64,000 bases of DNA from Nocardiopsis ganjiahuensis DSM 45031 (GCF_000341085.1 NZ_ANBA01000009.1:836068-900067), one strand, 5' to 3'. Positions 7,694 through 17,254 are shown, numbered from the stretch's first letter. Made by a program: numbers and translations. Notes: a model not told the origin generated them from the letters alone.

Positions 7694-10600
7694 ATGAGCG
7701 GAGCGACCGATCCCCTGGCACCCTTCGGAACGGCGACCCGGGCCTGGTTCGAGCAGGCCTTCCCCCACGGCCCCACAGCGGCCCAGACCGAGGCCTGGCG
7801 TGCGGTCGCGGCCGGCGACGACACCCTGGTGGTGGCGCCGACCGGATCCGGCAAGACCCTGTCCGCCTTCCTGTGGTCGCTGGACCGGCTCACCCACGCG
7901 CCCGTCCCCGAGGACCGCTCGAAGCGCTGCCGGGTCCTGTACGTGTCACCGCTCAAGGCCCTGGCCGTCGACGTGGAGCGCAACCTCCGCCGGCCCCTGG
8001 CCGGGATCGCCGCGGCGGCCGGGTCCACGGGCGAGGTGCTGTCCCCCGTCACCGTGGGCGTGCGCACCGGCGACACCCCCGCCCAGGAGCGGCGCCGGAT
8101 GGCCACCCGCCCGCCGGACGTCCTCATCACCACCCCCGAGTCCCTCTTCCTGGTCCTGACCTCCAAGGCACGCGAGGGGCTGTCGGGGGTGGAGACGGTC
8201 ATCGTCGACGAGGTGCACGCCCTGGCCGGGACCAAGCGCGGCGCGCACCTGGCGCTGAGCCTGGAACGGCTGTCGGCGCTGCTGGACCGCCCCGCCCAGC
8301 GGATCGGCCTGTCCGCCACCGTGCGCCCGCGCGAGACCGTCGCCGCGTATCTGAGCGGCACCGCTCCGAGCGGCACCGGCCCGAGCGGCACCGGCCCGAA
8401 CGGCACCGGCCCGAACGGCACCGGCGCGAGCGGGTCCCGAAGCGCCACGATCGTCGCACCGCCGGACACCCCGCACATGGAGCTGCGGGTGGAGGCCCCG
8501 GTCCCGGACCTGGACGAACCGGGGAGTCCGCCCGCGACCGCCGAGGGCCTCCCCCCGGACCCGCGCGCGGGCAACACCGTGAGCCGGGGCTCGGTGTGGC
8601 CGCACGTGGAGCGCCGGGTGCTGGAACTGGTCGAGACGCACCGCTCCACCATCGTGTTCACCAACGGCCGCCGCACCGCCGAGAAACTCTGTGCCCGCCT
8701 CAACGACCTGTACGCAGAACGCCTCGACGGCGGGCTCCCCGGCGAGGAGGTCGCCGCTCAGGTCATCGGCCAGTCCGAACAGAGCCGGGGCGGCACGCCG
8801 GTGATCGCGCGCGCCCACCACGGATCCGTCTCCAAGGCCGAGCGGGCGCTGATCGAGGACGACCTGAAGGCGGGGCGGCTGCGGTGCGTGGTGGCCACCT
8901 CCAGCCTGGAGCTGGGTGTGGACATGGGCGCGGTGGACCTGGTGGTCCAGGTGGCCTCTCCCCCGTCGGTGGCCAGCGGGCTCCAGCGGGTCGGCCGTGC
9001 GGGCCACCAGGTGGGCGAGACCTCGCGCGGGGTGTTCCTGCCCCAGTACCGGGGCGACCTGCTGGCGACCACCGTGGTCACCGAGCGGATGCGCGCGGGC
9101 GGGATCGAGCGGCTGGAGATGCCGCACAACCCCTTGGACGTGCTGGCACAGCAGGTCGTGGCCATGGTGGCGATGGACGACTGGCCCGTGTCCGAACTCG
9201 CCGCGCTGGTGCGGCGCGCGGCCCCGTTCTCCGACCTGGCCGACTCGGTCCTGGAATCGGTGCTGGACATGCTGTCGGGCCGCTACCCCTCGGACGAGTT
9301 CGCCGAGCTGCGCCCGCGTGTGGTGTGGGACCGCGACGCCGACGTGCTGCGCGCCCGACCGGGCGCCCAGCGGCTGGCGGTGATCAGCGGCGGCACCATC
9401 CCGGACCGCGGCCTGTACGGGGTGCACCTGGCCTCGGAGACCGGAGGCAGGGCGCCCACGCGGGTCGGGGAGCTGGACGAGGAGATGGTGTACGAGTCGC
9501 GGGTGGGCGACGTGTTCGTGCTGGGTTCGACCTCGTGGCGGATCGAGGCGATCACCGCGGACCGGGTGATGGTCTCCCCGGCGCCGGGGCGGCCGGGCCG
9601 GATGCCGTTCTGGAAGGCGGACGCGCTCGGCCGCCCCGCCGAACTGGGCCGCGCGGTGGGTGCGATGACCCGCGAGCTGGCCGCCCGGGACCGGGCCGGG
9701 GGCCGTGAGCTGGCTGCCGCGGCGGGGCTGGACGACTGGGCCGCCGACAACCTCGTGGAGTACGTGGCCGACCAGCGGGAGGCCACCGGGAGCGTGCCCG
9801 ACGACCGCACGGTGGTGATCGAACGCTTCCGCGACCAGGTGGGCGACTGGCGGGCGGTGGTGCACTCACCGCTGGGCGCCCGGGTGCACGCGCCGTGGGC
9901 GCTGGCCATCGCCGGGCGGATGCGCGAGAGGTTCGGCGCGGACGGTCAGGTGGTGCACGGCGACGACGGGATCGTCCTGCGCCTTCCGGACGTGGAACTG
10001 GACGGGGCCGGCCGTGCGGGCGAGCTGGCCGACCTGGTGTCACTGGACCCGGAGACCGTGGAGGCGCTGGTCACCGACGAACTCACCGGGTCGGCGCTGT
10101 TCGCGTCCCGGTTCCGCGAGTGCGCGGCCCGGGCGCTGCTGCTGCCCCGCCAGCGCCCGGACCGGCGGATGCCGCTGTGGCAGCAGCGGCTGCGCTCCCA
10201 GCACCTGTTGGCGGTGGCGGGCCGGTACGGGTCGTTCCCGATCGTGCTGGAGACGGTGCGCGAGTGCCTGCGGGACGTGTTCGACGTGCCCGCTCTGGCG
10301 GAGGTGCTCACCGACGTGCGGGCGCGGCGGGTCCGGGTGGTGGAGGTGGAGACCCGGCAGGCCTCGCCGTTCGCCCGGTCGCTGCTGATGGAGTACACGG
10401 CGGCGTTCCTGTACGAGGGTGACGCCCCGGCCGCCGAGCTGCGGGCGCAGGCGCTCACCCTGGACCCGTCGCTGCTGGCCGACCTGCTGGGCAGCGCCGA
10501 CCTGAGGGAGCTGCTGGACCCGGAGGTGGTGGCGCGCACCGACGCGCTGCTGCAGCGGGTCGCCGCTCCGGTGAAGGACCCGGAGGGCGCCGCCGACCTG

Positions 10601-12313
10601 CTGCGGGAGGTGGGCCCGCTGACCACGGAGGAGGCGGCTGGGCGAGGTGCGCGCCGGGAGTGGCTGTCCGAGCTGGAGGGCGCCGGGCGCGCGGTCCGGA
10701 TGCGGGTGGCCGGGGCCGACCGCTGGTGTGCGGTGGAAGACGTGGCGCGGCTGCGGGACGCCCTGGGCGCCGAGCCGCCGCCCGGGGTCCCGGAGGTGTT
10801 CCTGGAGCCGGTGGGTTCCCCCGTGGTGGACCTGGTGTCCCGGTACGCGCGCACGCACGGGCCGTTCACTTCGGCGGAGGCCGCCGAGCGGCTGGGGCTG
10901 GACCGGGACGTGGTGGAGGGCGCCCTGCGGGAGCTGTCCGGGCGCGGCAGGGTGGCGCGGGGCGGGTTCCGTCCCGGCGGGACGGGCACCGAGTGGTGCG
11001 ACGACGACGTGCTGCGCCGGCTGCGGCGTGGCTCGGTCGCCCGGCTGCGGCGTGAGGTCGAGCCGGTCGGTCCGGCCGCCCTGGCCCGGTTCGCGCCGCT
11101 GTGGCAGCGGGCCGTTCCCGGTGCGCGGCTGCGCGGCCCGGACGCGGTGTTCGAGGCGGTGGAGTCGTTGCGGGGCGCGCCCCTGGCGGCCTCCGCGCTG
11201 GAGTCGACGGTCCTGCCCGCCCGTGTGGAGGAGTACTCCCCGGCCGGGCTGGACGCGCTCACCCAGGCCGGTGAGGTCGTGTGGGCCGGAGCGGCGGCGC
11301 TGCCGGGCGGGGACGGCTGGTTGACGCTGGTGCCCGCGGACGAGGCGCCGCTGCTGCTCCCCGAACCCCACGCCCCGGAGGAGGGTTCGCCGGCGGCCAC
11401 CGTCCTGGAGGTGCTGCGGGAGGGCGGGGCGCTGTTCTTCCGGGACATCGCCGACCGTGTGGCCCGAACCCTGGGCGGGGCCGCGGTCTCCGACGCCGAC
11501 CTGGTGGCGGCCGTGTGGGAGCTGGTGTGGGCGGGGTGCGTCACCAACGACACCCTGACCCCGCTGCGCGCGGTGCTGGGTGCCGGTCCCGCCCCGCGCC
11601 GGAGCTCCGCCCGTGCCAGGCGGCGCCCGGTGATGCCCACACGGTCGGGACCGCCCACGGCTGCGGGCCGCTGGTCCGCGCTGCCCGTGCCCGATCCGGA
11701 CCCCACCCGGCGCACGCTGGCCCGGGTGGAGGCCCGGCTGGAACGCGACGGGCTCCTGCTCAAGGGACAGCAGGGCCGGGGGATCTCGCCGGACGAGTAC
11801 CGGGTGCTGCGGTCGATGGAGGAGGCCGGTCAGGTCCGCCGCGGCTACTTCGTGGAGGGTTTGGGCGGGGCGCAGTTCGCCCTGCCGGGCGCGGTGGACC
11901 GGTTGCGGGCCCTGTCCGGCGAGGAGCCCGGAGGGGATGCGCCCCCGGTGGTGCTGGCCGCCACGGACCCCGCCAACCCGTTCGGCACGGCGCTGTCCTG
12001 GCCGACGGGTTCCGCGGGGGTGGACGTGGCCCACCGGCCGGGCCGGACGGCGGGCGCGCTGGTCGTGGTCGACGGCGGACGGCTGACCCTGTACCTGGGC
12101 CGGGGCGGGCGGTCCGTGCTGACCTTCGGATCCCCTCCGGCCCTGCTGGAGCGGGCCGCCCGCGCGGTGGCGGAGCTGGTCCGCACGGGTGCGGCGGAGT
12201 CGTTGACCGTGGAACGCGCCGACGGCGCGGAGGTGTTCGGCACCCCGGTGGACACCGCCCTGGTGTCGGCGGGCTTCCACGTCACTCCGAAGGGGCTGCG
12301 CCTGCGCAGGTGA
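7694..12313 (+). CDS. lhr: Large helicase-related protein Lhr (ATP-dependent helicase)
   Basis: This 1539-residue superfamily 2 helicase is of the long Lhr type. Walker A (PTGSGKT, around residues 49-55) and a DEVH box (VIVDEVHALAG) lie in the first RecA-like domain. The second domain carries SSLELGVDMG and QRVGRAGHQ. Winged-helix and Lhr-specific regions follow, then a ~650-residue C-terminal half typical of bacterial Lhr. In mycobacteria Lhr is a DNA-damage-inducible 3'-5' helicase. A low-complexity insertion of SGTGP repeats lies near residues 221-245 between the motor domains. The gene diverges from the recA cluster. Confidence 0.93.
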   Translation: MSGATDPLAPFGTATRAWFEQAFPHGPTAAQTEAWRAVAAGDDTLVVAPTGSGKTLSAFLWSLDRLTHAPVPEDRSKRCRVLYVSPLKALAVDVERNLRRPLAGIAAAAGSTGEVLSPVTVGVRTGDTPAQERRRMATRPPDVLITTPESLFLVLTSKAREGLSGVETVIVDEVHALAGTKRGAHLALSLERLSALLDRPAQRIGLSATVRPRETVAAYLSGTAPSGTGPSGTGPNGTGPNGTGASGSRSATIVAPPDTPHMELRVEAPVPDLDEPGSPPATAEGLPPDPRAGNTVSRGSVWPHVERRVLELVETHRSTIVFTNGRRTAEKLCARLNDLYAERLDGGLPGEEVAAQVIGQSEQSRGGTPVIARAHHGSVSKAERALIEDDLKAGRLRCVVATSSLELGVDMGAVDLVVQVASPPSVASGLQRVGRAGHQVGETSRGVFLPQYRGDLLATTVVTERMRAGGIERLEMPHNPLDVLAQQVVAMVAMDDWPVSELAALVRRAAPFSDLADSVLESVLDMLSGRYPSDEFAELRPRVVWDRDADVLRARPGAQRLAVISGGTIPDRGLYGVHLASETGGRAPTRVGELDEEMVYESRVGDVFVLGSTSWRIEAITADRVMVSPAPGRPGRMPFWKADALGRPAELGRAVGAMTRELAARDRAGGRELAAAAGLDDWAADNLVEYVADQREATGSVPDDRTVVIERFRDQVGDWRAVVHSPLGARVHAPWALAIAGRMRERFGADGQVVHGDDGIVLRLPDVELDGAGRAGELADLVSLDPETVEALVTDELTGSALFASRFRECAARALLLPRQRPDRRMPLWQQRLRSQHLLAVAGRYGSFPIVLETVRECLRDVFDVPALAEVLTDVRARRVRVVEVETRQASPFARSLLMEYTAAFLYEGDAPAAELRAQALTLDPSLLADLLGSADLRELLDPEVVARTDALLQRVAAPVKDPEGAADLLREVGPLTTEEAAGRGARREWLSELEGAGRAVRMRVAGADRWCAVEDVARLRDALGAEPPPGVPEVFLEPVGSPVVDLVSRYARTHGPFTSAEAAERLGLDRDVVEGALRELSGRGRVARGGFRPGGTGTEWCDDDVLRRLRRGSVARLRREVEPVGPAALARFAPLWQRAVPGARLRGPDAVFEAVESLRGAPLAASALESTVLPARVEEYSPAGLDALTQAGEVVWAGAAALPGGDGWLTLVPADEAPLLLPEPHAPEEGSPAATVLEVLREGGALFFRDIADRVARTLGGAAVSDADLVAAVWELVWAGCVTNDTLTPLRAVLGAGPAPRRSSARARRRPVMPTRSGPPTAAGRWSALPVPDPDPTRRTLARVEARLERDGLLLKGQQGRGISPDEYRVLRSMEEAGQVRRGYFVEGLGGAQFALPGAVDRLRALSGEEPGGDAPPVVLAATDPANPFGTALSWPTGSAGVDVAHRPGRTAGALVVVDGGRLTLYLGRGGRSVLTFGSPPALLERAARAVAELVRTGAAESLTVERADGAEVFGTPVDTALVSAGFHVTPKGLRLRR
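8354..8428 (+). repeat. Five 15-bp tandem repeats inside lhr
   Basis: Units begin at 8354, 8369, 8384, 8399 and 8414, with the form AGCGGCACCGGCCCG and small variants. They encode SGTAP, SGTGP, SGTGP, NGTGP, NGTGA, an apparent flexible linker. The unit length keeps the frame, so copy number could vary between strains without breaking the gene. Confidence 0.85.
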
Positions 12314-12382
12314 CGGTGGTTCGTGCGAGAGGAGTAAGTGGGTATACGCCTAGGTGTCCCCCACACACACGAGAGACCCGCG

Positions 12383-13312
12383 ATGACACGGACTCCGCTT
12401 GACCGGTACGAGCTGCGCGACCCCCTCGGGCGCGGCGGTATGGGCACTGTCTGGCGTGCCTACGACCCCCGGCTCGGACGTGAGGTCGCCATCAAGGAGG
12501 TCCACCTCCCCGAGCACCTCTCCCCCGAGGCGAGGGAGGAGGCCAGGGCCCGCACCGCCCGGGAGGCACAGGCCGCCGCGCGGATCGACCACCCCTCCGT
12601 CGTGACCGTCCACGACGTCCTCGAACTGGAGGGCACCCCCTACATCGTCATGTCCCTCCTGGACGGGGTCTCCCTCCAGAAGCGGCTCAACACGGACGGG
12701 CCCCTCTCCGAGGAACAGGCGCGCCTGCTGGCCGGGCAGCTGCTCCAGGCGCTCCGGGCCGCGCACCGGGCGGACGTGGTGCACCGCGACATCAAACCGG
12801 CCAACATCGTGCTCGCGGACCGGGGAGAACGCGCGGTCCTCACGGACTTCGGGATCGCCGGCATTCTCAACAGCGGTCCCGCCTCCGTCCACGCCACCGG
12901 TTCGGTACTGGGCACCGCCGAGTACACGGCCCCCGAGCGGCTGGAACGGGACGAGGAGGACCCGGCCTCGGACCTGTGGAGCCTGGGCGTGACCCTCTAC
13001 ACGGCGCTCACCGGCCGCTCGCCCTTCCGCCGGGACGGCCTCGTCTCCACCCTGAGCGCGGTGATGACCGCACCCGTCCCCGGCCCTCCGGCCCCGGGCT
13101 CCCTCGGAAGGCTCGTCAGCGGCCTGCTCGTCCGGGTACCGGAGCGCAGGCTCACCGTGGAGCGGGCGCTCGCGCTGCTGAAGACGGTCCCCGAGGCCCG
13201 GTCCTCCCCTCTCCCCCGACCGGACCACAGGAGGTGCCGGGCGCCTTTACCGCGACAGGGGGAGACCTCCACGGGTCAGGCCCCCCGGAGGTCTTCGAGT
13301 CCGTCGTCCTGA
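12383..13312 (+). CDS. Soluble eukaryotic-type Ser/Thr protein kinase
   Basis: This 309-residue protein is a Hanks-type kinase. Visible motifs are the glycine loop GRGGMG (16-21), ATP-binding Lys38 (VAIKEV), catalytic loop HRDIKPAN, DFG (LTDFGIAG) and APE (TAPERLE). After the kinase domain only ~40 Arg/Pro/Ser-rich residues remain. There is no transmembrane helix or sensor domain, unlike the two other kinases in this window. I prefer the ATG at 12383, close to the kinase fold with GAGAG upstream; an in-frame GTG at 12338 would add 15 residues. The substrate is unknown. Confidence 0.85.
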   Translation: MTRTPLDRYELRDPLGRGGMGTVWRAYDPRLGREVAIKEVHLPEHLSPEAREEARARTAREAQAAARIDHPSVVTVHDVLELEGTPYIVMSLLDGVSLQKRLNTDGPLSEEQARLLAGQLLQALRAAHRADVVHRDIKPANIVLADRGERAVLTDFGIAGILNSGPASVHATGSVLGTAEYTAPERLERDEEDPASDLWSLGVTLYTALTGRSPFRRDGLVSTLSAVMTAPVPGPPAPGSLGRLVSGLLVRVPERRLTVERALALLKTVPEARSSPLPRPDHRRCRAPLPRQGETSTGQAPRRSSSPSS

Positions 13313-13404
13313 AGGAGCGGTCGGACCGGTGAAACCGGTGGCCGGGCCGGGCGCTTTCCGCGAGGATGACCTCCGACCTGTGAACCACCACCCGGGAGGC
13401 GGCC

Positions 13405-13905
13405 GTGTCGCTGGAGATCCGTCCCATGGAACCGAGGGACCTCGACGAACTCGTCGAGGTGTCACTGGCCGCCGACACGCTCTTCGCGGAGGCCGGGCTC
13501 GAGCTCCCGCCGGACGACCCGCGGGAGATGCTCGGCCACGTGGAGCGGGTACTGGTGGCGGTCCCCGACGGGCACGTGCGCGGGCTGGCCGCGACCGTCA
13601 CCCTGGACGGGGCGACCCACCTGGAGCAGCTGGCGGTCCACCCCGGCCACGGGCGGCGCGGGCTCGGCGGTGCCCTCCTGGAGGCGGTCTGCGCGGACGC
13701 CGCCGCGGACGGCCGCGCCCGGGTCACCCTCACCACGTTCCGGGACCTGCCCTGGAACGGTCCCTGGTACGAACAACGGGGTTTCACCGTGCTCCCCGAA
13801 GCGAAGTGGGGTCCCGGCCTGGAACGGCAGTGGCAGGCCGAGGAGGCGGCGGGGATCATGGTCCGTCCCCGGATCGCGATGGTCCGGGCGCTGCCGGTCC
13901 GCTGA
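13405..13905 (+). CDS. GNAT family N-acetyltransferase
   Basis: This 166-residue protein has the GNAT fold. The acetyl-CoA pyrophosphate loop is in HPGHGRRGLGGALLEA, preceded by the beta-4 strand LEQLAVHP; YEQRGF matches the usual C-terminal segment. The GTG start has GGGAGG 5 nt upstream. It lies between two Ser/Thr kinase genes on the same strand. The acceptor substrate cannot be told from sequence; either a small molecule or a protein amino group is possible. Confidence 0.8.
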   Translation: MSLEIRPMEPRDLDELVEVSLAADTLFAEAGLELPPDDPREMLGHVERVLVAVPDGHVRGLAATVTLDGATHLEQLAVHPGHGRRGLGGALLEAVCADAAADGRARVTLTTFRDLPWNGPWYEQRGFTVLPEAKWGPGLERQWQAEEAAGIMVRPRIAMVRALPVR

Positions 13906-13978
13906 CCCGAGCGACACCGCCCGTTCACCGTTCCACCTGCGGGTTTGTCCGCGTTTGAGAGTTTGAGAAGATGGGCTC

Positions 13979-15661
13979 ATGGTCCCCACTGAGCCCCCGG
14001 AACCCTCTGACCCCGCCGAGAGCCGCCCCCGGTCCTCCCCTGGCAGGTCCGTCGGTCGCTACGAGTTCCTGGGTGAGCTGGGCAGCGGTGCCATGGGCAC
14101 GGTGTGGCGCGCGCACGACACCCGGCTGAACCGGGAGGTCGCGGTCAAGGAGGTCCACCTCCCCCACGACATGCCGCCCCGTGAACGCGAGCGCGCCCGG
14201 GCGCGGATGGTGCGGGAGGCGCAGGCCGCGGCGCGGGTCTCGCATCCGTCGGTGGTGACCGTGCACGACGTCCTGGAGGCGGACGGGGTCACGTTCATCG
14301 TCATGGAGCTGCTGGACGGCGAGTCGCTGCGCGATCGGCTGAAGCGTTCCGGCCCCCTGTCGGAGGCCGAGGTGGAGCGGATCGCCCGCCCCCTGCTGAG
14401 CGCCCTGTGGGCCGCCCACAGGGCCGGGGTGATCCACCGCGACGTCAAGCCCGCCAACATCATGCTGAGCGAGGGCGGCGCCCGCCCGGTCCTGACGGAC
14501 TTCGGGATCGCCAACCTGCCCGACCACGAGGGGACGGCGCTGACCGGAACGGGGACCATCCTCGGAACGGCGGCCTACGCCGCGCCCGAGCGGTTGGAGA
14601 GCGACCGGACCAGCGCCGTCTCGGACCTGTGGAGCCTGGGCGCCACACTGTTCGCGGCCCTGGCCGGGGAGTCGCCCTTCAAACGGGACACGCTCACCGC
14701 GACCCTCACCGCCGTCCTCACCCAGCCCGTCCCGCCGGTACCCGCCCGCGGCCGGATCGCCTCCGTGGTGACCGGGCTCCTGGAACGGGACCCCCGCCGG
14801 CGCCTGCTCCCGGAGCAGGCGCTGACCGTGCTCGAGGCCCCCGAGCCGAGCCGCCCCTCGCCGGAACCGCACCGCCCGCCCTCGGGGCCGCACGGGCGGC
14901 TCCATGCCGGACCGGTCGCGCCGCCCGTTCCGGTGGCCCCGGCTCCCCCGTCCGGACGGTCGCGTGCCCCGCTCTGGATCGGCGCCGCCGTGCTCGCGGC
15001 CCTGCTGGCGGCGGTCGGCCTGACCCTGCCGAACATGCTCTCCGACCACTCCGGGGCCGAGGTGGCCGCTGACGACACGGCCGGCTCGGACGAACCGGAA
15101 CCGAGCTCCGACCCGAGCCCCGAGCCCTCCGAGTCCGACCTCCCCGACGACGCCCCCGAGGGGTTCGTCCACTTCGGCGACGGCGTGGTGGAGCTCGTCC
15201 TGCCGAAGGACTGGGAGGTCCGGGAGGGGGACGCCGGCGGCGGAAGCGAATCGGCCACCAGGCTGGCCTCGTACGACTTCGACACCGGGGTGGAGACCGG
15301 CACGGCCACGGTGGTCGCCACCCGGTACGACTTCCTGGTCCACGACTCCGAGAGCGCCATGCTGCGGATGGAGGAGCTGCTCCGGAGCGACGAGGACTTC
15401 AGCGACGTCCGGCAGCAGCGCCTGGACACCGAGGGTATGGGGGGCGGCCTCCAGAGCTCCGTCTACGAGGTGCTGTTCCACCACGAGGAGCGCGACGTCC
15501 AGGACCGGTGGATGTTCACCCGGGAGATCACCGACGAGACGCGGGGCATGTCCTACCGGTTGAGCTTCAACTTCCCGGCCGACCTGCGGGACGAGTACCA
15601 GGAGGACTTCCAGAGCGTCCTCGACTCCTTCGGCCCCGACGGAGCCGGCGTCAACGACTGA
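13979..15661 (+). CDS. Membrane Ser/Thr protein kinase with extracytoplasmic domain
   Basis: The 560-residue product has a PknB-like kinase domain at residues ~20-285 (GSGAMG loop, VAVKEV, HRDVKPANIM, LTDFGIAN, APERLE). A Pro-rich linker follows, then one membrane helix at about 331-352 and a ~200-residue outer domain. The outer domain begins with an acidic Ser/Pro/Glu stretch and then a fold with WEV and MSYRLSFNF segments; it has no PASTA repeats. A comparable outer domain with a DHPRGWEQEV motif occurs in the kinase at 35822. It probably senses an envelope signal. The closest local paralogue is the soluble kinase 0.7 kb upstream. Confidence 0.88.
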   Translation: MVPTEPPEPSDPAESRPRSSPGRSVGRYEFLGELGSGAMGTVWRAHDTRLNREVAVKEVHLPHDMPPRERERARARMVREAQAAARVSHPSVVTVHDVLEADGVTFIVMELLDGESLRDRLKRSGPLSEAEVERIARPLLSALWAAHRAGVIHRDVKPANIMLSEGGARPVLTDFGIANLPDHEGTALTGTGTILGTAAYAAPERLESDRTSAVSDLWSLGATLFAALAGESPFKRDTLTATLTAVLTQPVPPVPARGRIASVVTGLLERDPRRRLLPEQALTVLEAPEPSRPSPEPHRPPSGPHGRLHAGPVAPPVPVAPAPPSGRSRAPLWIGAAVLAALLAAVGLTLPNMLSDHSGAEVAADDTAGSDEPEPSSDPSPEPSESDLPDDAPEGFVHFGDGVVELVLPKDWEVREGDAGGGSESATRLASYDFDTGVETGTATVVATRYDFLVHDSESAMLRMEELLRSDEDFSDVRQQRLDTEGMGGGLQSSVYEVLFHHEERDVQDRWMFTREITDETRGMSYRLSFNFPADLRDEYQEDFQSVLDSFGPDGAGVND

Positions 15662-15710
15662 TCCGCCGGCGCCTGGGAGCGTGTCCTCGAGGCCTTCCGT
15701 CCCCGGTGGG

Positions 15711-15761
15711 GCACAGGGCCGCGCCCCGGCGGGTGAGGGTGCCGGGGCGCGGTGCCTGTGC
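15711..15761. terminator. Bidirectional terminator between kinase and ROK genes
   Basis: A perfect 10-bp inner stem (15721-15730 with 15741-15750) is enclosed by a 7-bp outer stem (15711-15717 with 15755-15761). It lies in the 118-bp gap between the convergent kinase stop (15661) and ROK stop (15780), so it can end transcripts from both sides. Confidence 0.75.
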
Positions 15762-15779
15762 GGGTGCCTCCCGCACGGT

Positions 15780-16994
15780 TCAGACGGTGGAGGAGAACAC
15801 CTCGTCGCGGGCGTGTTCCAGGGCGTGCAGGAGCGCTCCCCGCACGACCGGGCTGCCCTCGACCGACCCGAGCGCCACCTCGGTGCGGTTGGGCGCTATG
15901 CGCGCGGTGGCGGCCTGGACCCGTTCGGCCAGTTGGGGGCCGCCCGCCTGGGCGACGTCGCCGCCCAGGACGACCAGCCCGGGGTCGATGATCACGCTGA
16001 CCGCCGCCACCCCCCGGGCCAGCCGGTCGGCGAAGGCGTCGAGGAAGGCGGACTTCTCGGGGCTGTCGCAGGCGGAGGCCGAGGCCACGACCTCGGTGAC
16101 GTCGGCTCCGGTGATGCCGTGCTCGGCGGCGAGCTTGACCACCTGCTTGGCCTTGACCAGTGCCTGGAAGCCGTGCGGCAGCTCCCGGTCGCCCTTGTCC
16201 TGGAGGGACTCGTACCCGCCGGACAGACCGACGTCGACCGGCATCGGAGCGCCGGGCACCGGCAGGTAGCCGATCTCGCCCGCGCCGCCGGAGCGGCCCC
16301 GGTGGATGCGGCCGTTGATCATCGTGGACATACCGACACCGCCCGCGGCGCTGAGCCAGATCAGCACGAACTCCTCGACGCCCTTGGCGGCGCCCTCGGA
16401 GTGTTCGGCCAGGGCGGCCAGGTTCACGTCGTTCTCGAGGATGACCGAGCGCTTGAGGTCGGTGCGCAGCGCCTCCAGGACGCCCTCGTGCCAGGACATG
16501 AGGTCGAAGGAGAAACGGATGTCGCCGGTGCGCGGATCAACCACGCCGGGGGTGCCGATGACGCAGGCCCGGACCTTGTCCAGGGGGACCCCGGCGGCGT
16601 CGGCCAGACGCCTCACCGCGGTGTGCACGAGGGCGACGGGGTCGTCGGAGGCGCTGGGGTCGACCGTGACGTCGCTGATGATCTGGCCGGTGATGTCGGC
16701 GATGGTCGCGGTGACGCGCCCCGCCCGGACGTCCAGGACCGCCACGTAGGCGCTCTCGGGGACGACCGCGTAGAGGGCGGCGTTGGGCCCCCGGCCGCCC
16801 GCCTGGCTGCCGACCACCCGGACGAGGTCGCGCTCCTCCAGACGGGAGAGGAGCTGGGACGCCGTCACCTTGGACAGGCCCGTCCTCGTTCCGAGTTGGG
16901 TCCTGGTCAGCGGACCTCCGGACAGTAGGAGTTCCAGCGCTGCGCGGTCGTTGAGTTGGCGCAGCAGCCGGGGAGTCCCCGGACGTTGAGACAT
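15780..16994 (-). CDS. ROK family transcriptional regulator
   Basis: This 404-residue protein has an N-terminal winged helix (RTQLGTRTGLSKVTASQLLSRL region, residues ~30-55) followed by a sugar-kinase-like ROK domain. That layout is of the NagC/XylR repressor type. It is transcribed divergently from a sugar ABC operon and a GH3 hexosaminidase, so it most likely represses that operon. The inducer is probably an amino sugar or its phosphate. A sharp inverted repeat in the shared upstream region (17023-17035) is the likely operator, 29 bp before this gene's ATG, suggesting autoregulation. Confidence 0.9.
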   Translation of the reverse strand: MSQRPGTPRLLRQLNDRAALELLLSGGPLTRTQLGTRTGLSKVTASQLLSRLEERDLVRVVGSQAGGRGPNAALYAVVPESAYVAVLDVRAGRVTATIADITGQIISDVTVDPSASDDPVALVHTAVRRLADAAGVPLDKVRACVIGTPGVVDPRTGDIRFSFDLMSWHEGVLEALRTDLKRSVILENDVNLAALAEHSEGAAKGVEEFVLIWLSAAGGVGMSTMINGRIHRGRSGGAGEIGYLPVPGAPMPVDVGLSGGYESLQDKGDRELPHGFQALVKAKQVVKLAAEHGITGADVTEVVASASACDSPEKSAFLDAFADRLARGVAAVSVIIDPGLVVLGGDVAQAGGPQLAERVQAATARIAPNRTEVALGSVEGSPVVRGALLHALEHARDEVFSSTV

Positions 16995-17022
16995 AACCGT
17001 GACACCTCACCCTGTTTTTATT

Positions 17023-17035
17023 AGGAAAGTTTCCT
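17023..17035. promoter_or_regulatory. Probable ROK-regulator operator
   Basis: AGGAAA-G-TTTCCT is a perfect 6+1+6 inverted repeat in an AT-rich patch (17015-17044) that stands out from its GC-rich surroundings. Sites of the form TTAGGAAAGTTTCCTAA are typical for actinobacterial ROK repressors. It lies between the divergent ROK gene and the binding-protein gene; the 214-bp gap from 17041 to 17254 otherwise holds only a small GTGCTG/CAGCAC hairpin at 17133-17147. Confidence 0.7.
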
Positions 17036-17254
17036 GTTAATTTAGCTCACAACCTCACAGGAGGTCACGTCCCGGCAGGTCCACAGCTCTTCCGGACCAC
17101 CGGTACCCGCGCCGGCGGGGCGGCCACAACCAGTGCTGTCCCAGCACACCCCCCACTAGAGACGTCGAGGCGCCCGGTATCTGTACATGATCCCAGGTCG
17201 TTTCGAGCACAGGCGCCGAGCCCCGGCGCGTGGTGCGAAGGGAGATGGATTCAC

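Noticed and set aside
7321..12280. Long open frames antisense to lhr and its upstream region, some over 600 codons
   Set aside because: They follow the third-position GC pattern of lhr in other frames, have Arg/Pro/Gly/His-rich composition without family motifs, and overlap a fully supported gene. Only the last 64 codons at 7321-7515 (DUF3046) are real.
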